Source of the DNA: Schistocerca nitens
Lineage: Eukaryota; Arthropoda; Insecta; Orthoptera; Acrididae
NCBI RefSeq assembly: GCF_023898315.1
Contig: NC_064619.1
Location: 341,855,650-341,919,649, forward strand
Reading direction: 5' to 3'
DNA: 64,000 bases
The position numbers were made by a program, and so were the translations under genes. Of this stretch, positions 51,201-62,399 are shown one piece after another. Position 1 is the stretch's first letter; the number at the start of each line of letters is the position of its first letter. Under the pieces are notes generated by a model, which saw only the letters and a program-made list of their open reading frames with translations, made no database searches and was not told where the DNA came from.

Positions 51201-54200
51201 GTGATAATTAGTTGCTTCATGATTATAGCAACCTTCTGCAAACTACTGAAAGTAACATATCAATTGTAACTTACGGAGTGTAACGTACCATTTGTAACTG
51301 TGCCACTAACTGTGGCTTCCTAAGTAATTACATTCTATCTATGAAAGTTGACAGGTTTCTATAACTAATTATATATGAGAGAAGAATCAACTGTATTTCA
51401 GGAACTGATAATGAAGTACTGCAATTACAACACAGCTGTATTTCCTGCTGCCATGCTATTGACATCTCTACATCAGTTCAGTGATGTGTTCTTAAATGTA
51501 CAGAACTGTCTAACTTGTATAAAAGCTGTTAGGTACAATTCTTTCACAAAACATGCTTCCACTACTAATTGTTTCACTGTAATGTAACTGCACTCGAGCT
51601 TCTTTTCCTCTACAGTCACTTTCCGATAGTTAATAGTAGCCAACAATTGAGGACTCTTTCTCCACTTACTCCAGCCACAGGTTTCCAGCTCTATGATGCA
51701 CTTTGTCCTGTATTTCTATTGAAAGGTTCCCTACTAGCATGCTACTTACCCCACTACAGCTGTATGGAGATTAGTTTCAAAATTTCACATCCACAGCACC
51801 TCTCGCCGTTGTTATTAACACATTTTATCTATCATCAGGTTTGTATATTACTTACTATGCTGCTTAAGAGCATTTACATTTTTGTTTACGCCTAATGACA
51901 ACTATAGTTGTGCACAGTTTTGTTTATTATTTTATCATACTACACACCCTGCCCCCTCCCCGAGACCAATTTCTTGATATGCTGAATAGTTCCCATTCTG
52001 GAATGATGTCTGTACTTGCTATTTGGCTTCTATATACAATTTCTGTACCAGTACTATAAACCACATGTAAGCATTTATGAGCTCTTACAGTATTGATGGA
52101 TTCAGTATTGTATTACTTATTGCCACTATGCTTTTGAAGAGTGACAGCAATACATTGCATCCATCTTATTGTTGACACTCACACATAATCCAATAGTTAT
52201 GAGCACAAACTATTTTTTGATCTTTAAATTTTTATATTTTTAAAAACTTTTCATCCCTAATTTCCAAATTATTGTCTAACTTCGACTTATTTGTATTATT
52301 TTCTGTTCAACCTTCCGAATAGGTGCCTGAAAACAGTTAAGAAATTAAATTTCTTTTATAAAACTGGTTGCTGAATATTTTGATATATACAACTACAGTT
52401 GCTAAAAGTGCATTAAGTAGTAAATGATATTCTTTCTTTTCCTCCCATGTGGGAGGTACTAACTGAAACAAAGCTGTGACAGCAAGTCGTGAACTGAGCG
52501 TGGTGGCTACATTGGTAGAACAATTGAAAGACAATGGTTTCAGGTTCCAGCCCTGGTCTGACGCACAGTTTTAATCTGACAGCAAGTTTCAAATAAGCAC
52601 ACACACTGCTGCAGAAAGTAAATTCCTTATGGGAAAAACTGTTACGGAACTTCACATGGAGGGAATGGGGGGTATAGCTTTGTGTGACAAATCATGTGGT
52701 TTACATGGTAAGTCTAATACTTGCTGACGAACTGTTCAACACATATATAACCACTACGTGAATTGACGTATGATTAAATGCTGGTTTGTGTGCTGTTGAA
52801 GATGTGAAATGAGTAACACACTAAAAGAAATGTCGTTGCTACATATGAAGATGGTGCAAAATGCAAGTAATTTTTAACTCTAAGGACCAACAAATAAGAG
52901 TGAGCACAAGTAACCATTACAAACAGATAAGAGTTGCACTATAATGAATAGATTATTCATTTTTTGTGGCTCTTCTTTGTGAGTATAAATAATTTTTTTC
53001 AGGCTCCTGGAGATATCTACAATAAATTCCAGCTGATGTCATCAACAGAAAACGTGCATGAAGAGCATCCTATGTGCGAAATGGTTGTGAAATAGGGAAG
53101 AGTTACATTCTTGAATGAGAGAGTAACTACCTGTAAAGGAAAGCCAGAAAGTATTTATTTGAAACTTCCTGGCAGATTAAAACTGTGTGCCGGACCGAGA
53201 CTCGAACTTGGGACCTTTGCCTTTTGCAGGCAAGTGCTCTACCAACTGAGCTTCTGTAAAGTTTGGAAGGTAGGAGACGAGGTACTGGCAGAAGGAAAGC
53301 TGTGAGGATGGGGCGTGAGTCGTGCTTGGGTAGCTCAGTTGGTAGAGCACTTGCCCGCGAAAGGCAAAGGTCCCGAGTTCGAGTCTCGGTCCGGCACACA
53401 GTTTTAAACTGCCAGGAAGTTTCATATCAGCGCACACTCCGCTGTAGAGTGAAAATTTCATTCTAAGTATTTATTTATTTATTTTTGAAAAGGCACTGGT
53501 AAATTATTGGAACAATAGCAGCTAGAGAACTATTTGCGTCAGTACCAATTTAAAAAGAATTTAGTTATAGATATTTAGGGTCTACCGTGCAACTGGTCTT
53601 TAGATGTTGCAAAATGTATACAACACTTGAAAAATTTGCAGCTCCTTCACTAGATTATTCATTTCAAGCGACTGCATGAGATTTGGTCTACAAAAGTAAC
53701 TAATAATGCATCAAGAAGCTTTTGGTAGAGTTTTAAGGACAACATTTCCGATTCTAGTTAAGATACGAGTACAATGTAGATTATCCCAATGTTAAAAGAA
53801 AGAAGTAAAGGATGGTGTCTTTCGGAACATGCTGTTCACAGAGTCCAGATCATACTTTCACATTAACTCACCATACAACACTTATGATCAGTCCGAGGGG
53901 TTTAACGTTACCTGTGTTGTTGATTTGTCTTCAAGAATCAACAAACTTTAAAATGTCTGTTCAGACGCATAAACAACCATGTGATAAATTTACTGAGCTG
54001 AGAGAAAGGATGATGTTACTTACACTTTTGTTCCAACTTGTGGGAACAAATCCTATCTCCTTTTAAATACTTTGATAAAGTTGTAGGTTTAGTTTTGCTT
54101 TGTTTTAGGGAGCAAAAACAACTAGGGTCATATGCATTCATGTCAGGACAGTAGAACATGAAAACAAAGAGGAGTTAAAAACAACTACACATTAATCCCA

Positions 54201-56795
54201 ATCAACGAAAGAGGAGACAGCTAAAAACAGGGACCTGGAAAGAGGCCTATAAAATATGCCTTAGAGAAACAGAGATCTTGAACTAAAGATCAAATGTCCT
54301 TATCCATACTGCTATAACGGATAAAAAGCAAAATGTGGTCGACAGCCTGCTCGTCGTTCGCTAAAACGACTGATAACTCAGACAGCAAACACAAATTAAG
54401 TGGTTAAAAAAGGACACTCCATCAGGAAATGGCAGACTGTCAAAGGCTGAGGGCAATGAGCACGAAGGGATGCGGGATCACCACTTAACAAATGGAAATG
54501 TTAAAAAGACAGTGCCTGATATGCAACCTCTCAAGGTGAGAGGTCTGAGAGGAAGTCATCCAAGCTACTGGGAGAGGCTTAATGCTCCAGAGTGTGTTCC
54601 CAAGAAGGGAGGACCAATGGCGATGCCAAAGTGACACTGCCTGCCCACAGACGGCAACACACATCATTGGAGGAAAGAGCAAGTGACAAGCTTTCCTGGA
54701 CCCATTGCACTAAGGGATGGATGGTGTACAGCACACACAGACTTTGAAGGGCACAGAGTGTCTGAGCAGATGAAACAATTGAAAAGCCTATGTCACTGAG
54801 TGTACTGTGTAGCCTGATACAGGGCAAAGAGCTCTGCTGTAAATACTGAGCAGTGTTCCGTGAGCCTATACCGAAAAACATTGGTAACAATGACGAAGGT
54901 GAAACCAACACCACAGTCAGTCCGAGAGCCATCAGTGTACAAAAAGCTACAATCACGGAGTTCTGTGCGCAGGTCATGAAACTGAAGGCAGAGTGAGGCA
55001 GGAATACTGTCCTTAGGAAGCGAATGAAGACCAAGGTGAACATGGGCCGCCGCACAAAGCCAAGGTGGTGAAGGGTTCACACCCATTGGGAAAGTGGCAG
55101 GTAAACATGAAGTTGAGCTGCCGGAGCAAGAGCCGAGAGGGAACTCCAGAAGATAACAGAAAAGGGATGCGCCCACTATTGGCAATTAAAGGAGTCATCA
55201 AAGAAGGAGGCATAGGGTGGGCAGCCACGTATGGCAGACAAACGGCATGCATATCTGCTGAGGAGAAAGTCACGGTGGTAGGGCATGGATAGTTTGGCAG
55301 CTTCTGCATACAGATTGTCAACTGGGCTAGTGTAAAAGGTGCCAGTGGCCAAATGGATGCCACAATGATGGATAGTATGGAGATAGCATAAGAGGGACGA
55401 ACATGTAGATGCATAAACGAAACACCCATAGTCTAGTTTCAAACGTACAAGGGACTGGTACAAACGGGGGAGGATGGTTCAATCTGCTCCCCAGGAAGGA
55501 CCACTGAGGACATGTAGGACATTGAGGGACTGCATACAGTGGGCTACCAGGTAAGACACGTGAGAGGACCAAGAAAGTTCTCTATTGAACATGAGCCCCA
55601 GCAATTTCGTAGTTAAAACGAACAGAAGAGCAATAGGTCCAAGATGTAAAAATGGTGGAAGAAACCAATTGCGCTGCCAGAAATTCATACAAACGGTTTA
55701 CTCAGTGGGAAAATTAAAGTTGTAGGGGTACCACTACTAATACCCTCACTGAAGTCTACATTAGTACGTCATTTCTGGTGATCGCAGTATTGTTGATATA
55801 CCAATAATCGGGGAATCCCAAGTAGACTGAGTATTTTTGAGACATTGGAGTTAGTCATTTGATGACTAGTGATGAAGGATGATGGTCAGGTTGCAGCCCA
55901 GAAGCAAGGATAAAAGATTAATTCTGAAGAGTAAATAGTTTGAAAGTGATAAGAAATACTTAAATTCTGATAATAATCAAATATTTATGGGAAATAATTT
56001 TGTGAAGCTAACTGTGAATAATCTTGAGTAATTAGCCGTTTGAAGACTGCAGAATGATGTGCGTATGGCGGCCATTAGCAGCACACGGAAAACTAATTTC
56101 TTTACAGGATATATTATATAACAGTTGAATATTGGGAAAAGTCAGACCATTTCAGGTGAAGGAACTAAACAACTGAAATACTCGTTACATAAATTAGGTG
56201 AAGAAACCTGCCTTACATGACTGCACAGAAGTGGCAATGTCAGACTTTCTGACTGATTAGGACCCTTAAATTTGCTATATATAATGCAAAACAGTGTTAA
56301 AATTGAGTGACGTATTATTTCTGAACTATCATTAAATACAGTTGCCTGTAAGTAAAGGGATCACAGTGCAGAGGTTGATTTACTGTTCTAGACTATACGT
56401 AGGGAGGGTTTACAAACCATAAAAGTAATTGCGAATAATTACCGAAAGCCACATTTCAAACTTGCTCTGACAAAGTGTTACATATTTTTCAGAGCCCACC
56501 TGACATACTTTAATTGGAAAACTGAAAATATCTCGATAGTGGAAAGAATCTTGCAGATCATTAACGCAGGTAGTACTGAAACTAGACAGCAAACTTTCAC
56601 GTATACCAAAATAGCAATGTCTTAAATTTTCAGTCCTTGGTACATAACCAATTTTCATCTCTTCAGTTTATACATACTATGAAGTACACAAGGCATAACA
56701 ACAACAAAATCAGTCACTTCTGTCAACTTGGGTCATGAAGATTCCAAGGTTGTCTGTCCCAAGCCAGAATACAGGAGAAATGACAGAGGAGTTAG

Positions 56796-56836
<41 letters not shown>

Positions 56837-59800
56837 CCTTGGTTCAGCTGGCATGGCTGACAGCACCACATAAGGGCCCTTGCCACAAGGTTACAGTAAA
56901 TACTTCAATGGCAGTGAAGATGGAGAAGATGGCAGAGCTGACTAAAGAGACAACCTCCTCTCCATGGCTAAAATGGACAGAAGACAACTGTTCCACAGGT
57001 TAAAGTGGTACCCCGACAGAGTCCGTTCCACATGTTAATGGTACCTGACTAAGTAAATTCCAGGCGAACAACCCTGTCTTATTTTTGGAATTCAAGGATG
57101 ATCCTGGATTTCCTGCTTTCTACAATTTGTAACTTCAAATCACAAAATGGCAAGTTCGCACAATGGATGCAGTACCCCAGATGGTTACTCTGATGAGGAA
57201 TTCACCATTACAGCTTGTAATGCACTGGGACCTAGGATTCTAAGGAGACTTAACATTTACGGTGATGATGAGAGTGCTACATTGAAAAGCCTTCTACATT
57301 TAAGTTCAAGAAGTAGCACTACTTTGGAACACTAAATGTAAATCCTCCTCTGAAAATTGGGAAACAGAAGAAATTGGAGTTATTTCTAAAGAAAAACCAC
57401 ACACAAATTTTAGCAGTGCAGGAAATGAGATTATTAGATGAGAATTTAATTGAGACACAACATTAGAGAATTTATAAAGGAAAACCAGCAATAAGAATAA
57501 CAGAAAACATACCTCTATCAGGAACAGAATTTTACGTAAACAAAAGATCGTAGACAGCATAACTAAATTTACATCGAAATCAGAAAGAATGTCCATGTTT
57601 ACAAAAAAAGTGCTAGAATAAAAGTTATACCCTTATAAATCGCCATCCATCTGTAAATGATAGTAACAGAAGAAATCTGCAGGAAGTAAATCAATTTGGG
57701 ATCTTCGAGAAACTGAAATCTCCAACATACCTAAAAACAACATTAAATTCCTCCTCAGCAACTTCAATGTGCAAGCTGGGAATGAAAACAAACTTTAAAA
57801 TATTGTCGGCGAATATCCAACACACTTAAGAATAAAACAGAAATGGTGAGAAACTGATCAATGTGTGTAAAATGTTCCCATTAAAATTAATGTCCACACA
57901 TTTTCATGACCTACCAAGAAGAGCCAAAACCAAACAACAGAAACTTCGGCTAGAAATATCAAGACTGTAAGAAAAGGAAGATTGTTATTTACCATAAACA
58001 TAACACGACATGTTAAAACTGGCACAATTAAAATATATTCACACATAAGCTTTCGGCCCTGGCCTTCATTGGAAAAAGAAATACGCATCATTCATTCACA
58101 CAAGCAAGCACATTTCATTTCATGTACACATGACCCCCAAATCGGGCTAGAATGCCTGAGCTGCCAGAGTTGGTGCGTGATCTTTACTTGCTTGAGTGGA
58201 TGAATGATGTGCATTTTTCTTTTCCCGACAAAGGCTGAGGACGAAAGTTTATTTGTAAGTGTCTTAATTGTGCCTGTCTGCAACTTTGGGTGTTATCTTT
58301 ACGGTAAGTAGCAATCTAACTTTTCCTACATTGTTAAGAAAAGCCAAAACCTGGCTATCTCCAAACCCAAACCTATGAAAACTTCAACTTATCACACAAA
58401 GAAATATGGAAATTGTCAATGCCAAAGTAATCAGAAATAGGGAATTCAGTTCAGATTATTACTTCTCTACTAAGATTAAAATACGATTTCTCCCTTCTAA
58501 AACAAAAAAAATAAAACCAGAATTTGGTCTCTTACAACTCCACTATAGCTAACATTGCAACAGAAAATACAAAAAAAATTAGAGATGAAATTTAGATAAC
58601 ATAAGAAGGTGACTGGTATGAACTCCACGTGAAAATTACTAAAGCAGCAGAGGAAGCTTTACGACTGGCCAAGAATAACAAGACGACACGGTGGAACAAC
58701 GAGCGTGAAGAATCACTAAAACAAAGTGCTAAAAATGGAGACATTAAAAGAAGAAAACAACATTTTCATAAAAATCAGACAACAAAGAAAAGAAACCAAA
58801 AATAATATGGAAAAGCACAAGAACCTTTGAAAAATCTCAGTTTATGGAAACACAAGAAAATTTTACCAATAACACTAGAAATTTTTTCCAAACTTTTAAA
58901 TATGTACTTAAACAGTATGAAGCACAAAGTATTTGCTCTGAAGAGGAAAATGGCAAAATAGGATTAAATAACAAAGAAAAATAGTGTAATACTATCAAAA
59001 TGTTTTGACACACTCCTAAACTGTCCAGTTCCAATAATTATATTAGATTTTCTAGAAATACCACAAAACAGAGTGAAAGATCTCTCATCAACAGAGCAAT
59101 AAACTCATGAAGCGATCATATCACTCAAAACCACAAAGCAAGTGACAAATATTATAGTACAGCAGAATTATTGAAATGGTTAGAAGCAAAGAAAAGTTTT
59201 GGTAACCAAAAACATTCCAAAGAAGAATGGAAAACAGCATTAATTCACTCATTACATAAAAAGTGAGACAAACAAAATGTCAATAATTACCAAGGAGTGT
59301 CACTTTCACCAATGGCATACAAAATATTATCAAAAATTCTCCTGGACACAGTTTTAGAAATTTTAGACAAATTATTGGGAAAATATCAGGGTGGTTTTTG
59401 AAGGGAAGAGCCTGCACGGAATAGATTTTTAATTTAAAATCAATAATTCCTCAGAAAATGTTGATCAGCAAACCTATAATAGTATCATTTATTGATTTCA
59501 AGAAAGCATTTGGCTTTGTAGAAAGAGAATCAATAGATAAAATCATTAGAGAATTTCATGTTAAGGCAAAATTAGCAAATGATTTGTGAAACTCTTAACA
59601 AATACAATTTCTGAACTTAAATTTATGGGGAAGTGTTTCAGCCGTTTGAAATAACAGGTGTTAGACAAAGGGATGGTTTATCACCTTTATGTTAAACATC
59701 TTTATACAACTAATGCTGCCATTTATCCAAAATATAGTGACAATAATACAGTCCTGGTCCACACGGTTCCCACTGGAATTAGACATAAAAAAAATTATAT

Positions 59801-62353
59801 TCAACTCTGTTCTAGAAAAAAAATTCTACGGATGTGTAATTAAAGTGTACTGCCTGGCTTTTGCAGACTATTCTGGAATACATTCAGAAAATGTGACATA
59901 TGCAATTATTTGAATAAATCTTCTGGAAGAAATAGCAAATAGAAAGATTTGTAGTAGATGCAAGAATTAACAAAATTGAGAGAGCACTTTATTTGAAAAA
60001 TAATATTCACAACAAGAAACACACATCTAGAAAAACAAAATTAAAAGACTATACCACAGCTGTATGATCAGAATGTTTATATGGATGTGAATGCCTAATA
60101 ATAAATTATGAGCTGGACAGATAAGAAGAACTTGAAAGATGGATTGTTAGGCAAATATTGGGTGCAATACACACTGCTGATGGCTTGAAAATGAGAAGTA
60201 ATGAGGAGATCTAAAAGAATAGAGAAAATATCACCATTAATACCTAAAAGATGATTAAAGTTTTTAGGCACCTCTGCCGAATGAATGAGAATAAGCTAAC
60301 AAAACAAATATTCATGTATTTCTGGAAGAAGAAATCAACAATATGCTATTGTTACACAAATAATGAAAGAACTAGAAAGAAACAACATCAATGAATTGGA
60401 AATAAAGAGACGAACTTTTTTAACAATAAAATGCTAAATTTAAAAGGCTTTGAATGCAGAAGAAAGGAAATGACAACATGATGAGAACATGAAGCCATAC
60501 TGGAAAAATGATAATTTGTGAAAACGCAATACTGTGTGCTGGAATAAAAGCGCTAACCTGGATCATATCAAGCCACTGCATTGTTAAATATGCTACTCGA
60601 GCATGCCTCAGAGACTGACATAGTATCAGGTCTGCATTGGTTCCTTTCCCCAAAATTCAAACCTGATGTAGGATCCTGGAACTCCACTCAACTGTTGTCT
60701 CCAAGATGAAAGATATAGTAGGCAATTCAACTGAACTACAATGTCAGGGCAGTTTGGCACTTTGTACTACGTTGGACGTTTAATAACTAATGCAGACTTT
60801 TTTTCTGAAAGCAGGTTGGGTCCATTCAGGATTCTAATACACATTATCCTCCACTCTCTTGCTACAAAATTTGAACATTATTTCCTTTCAATGCAATGGC
60901 CTTATGCCACCTCGCAGAAAGCTTGTATGTCCGCATGGCGCTACTCTACTTCTCGAGGTTGGAGCCAATGTCTTGCTGCATAAATAACCTCCCCATCATC
61001 CACATACTGCTCCCCATGGAGTGCATCCTTCATTGGAATGAAGTTTTGCGAGCTTCTCTCGGGTGCACAGATTTGTGAGGCCTTGCATTGTCATTGCTAA
61101 GAAGAATTTTGTTTGCACTTTTGTGGTGAATAACACACTTAAGTCTCTTCTTCAATCTGCTGAGGATAGCACAATGCACTCCAGAGTTGATCGTTGCAGC
61201 ATTAGAGAGGACATAAAACAAAATAACCTGTTCAGAGTCCCAGAAGACAGTCACAGTGAGTTTGCCTGCTGAGGGTGCGGCGCTAAACTGTTTCTTTGGA
61301 TGAAAGGTAGTGTGGCGCCACTCCATGGATTACTGTTTCATTTCCAGTTTGAAGTGACGAATCATTATTTCATCATTTGTGACAATGTTTGACAAAAAAT
61401 TGTCACAATCAGCCTCATAAAGTGCAAGCAACTCTGCACAGATGGTCCTTTGTTGCTCTTTATGGTCTTCTGTTAGGTGGAAAGGAACCCATCGGGCGCA
61501 CACCTTTGAGTATCCAAACTGGTGAACAAGTGTGTCAACACTACCAACAGACATCCAGTTGAGTAGCAAGGTGTTTCACGGATGTCCGTTCTTCACCTCA
61601 CAGCAGTGTGTGGCTGGCCAGCACACGGAAGACTGGACAGTTTTGCACAAGCTCATTGTGATGACAGTCACCTCATCCAATGACTCACCATGCTTTTGTT
61701 CACTGTCAGTTCTCCATAGACATTCTGCAAGTGCCTATGAATATCTGTGATGCACTGGTTTTCTGCCAAAAGATACTCAATGACAATTCTTTCATTACAG
61801 ATGCCAGTTTGAAGGCCACGTGTAATGTCGCCAATAGTCTGAACTTCATGGAACTGTAAGGGCTGAAGTGCAAATATTCTCACAAGAAATTTTTCAACTG
61901 AAATTGGCAAAGGAAAAAGTGAGTTTCATTATTTACTGAATCCCTCTCATACTACATGCACACATTTAAACTTGTGTGGACTACATTCCATATAATTTAC
62001 TCTATAAAGAAATTAATATACTTCAGGGTAATACTATTATCTCATTTCATACATACATAATTACAAAAATTTATTGCAGCACTATAGTAAACTGACCTGT
62101 CTCTCCAATGCATGTTTTAACTGCCTGCAGAACATCTGGCTCCAGAAATTCCTTTGGAGGGCAGCTCATACCAAGTGTATGATTCTTACTGTCAACATCA
62201 AACAACACTACGTCGAATGTTGTACCTGGAATTTAAAAAAAAAAAAAAAAAAAAATATTACTCACTATTTTAACCAGCCCCTTGTGTGTGTGTGTGAGTG
62301 TGTAACATGAAAGTGGAGGGGAGGAGAATAGGTGAGGGAGGGAGGGAGAGGTG

Positions 62354-62399
<46 letters not shown>

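Larger units (their letters stand above)
34871..62096 (-). other. METTL13: Giant METTL13 intron (27.2 kb)
   Basis: Donor GTCAGT at 62096, acceptor TTAG ending at 34871. It is phase 1, with the split Gly codon restored exactly. It contains the minisatellite, a long-inverted-repeat element with a nested Tc1, an RTE, a Jockey/CR1-type LINE, an I-type LINE fragment, an old RTE relic, a mariner relic and several SINE-like repeats. The stretch 34871-35907 has no recognisable feature. Confidence 0.9.

Noticed and set aside
53330-53400. Candidate functional tRNA gene
   Set aside because: The D- and T-arms are good, but the anticodon loop lacks U33, the acceptor stem is mismatched with an extra base before the D stem, and the unit is part of an inverted repeat with tails. 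It is tRNA-derived.
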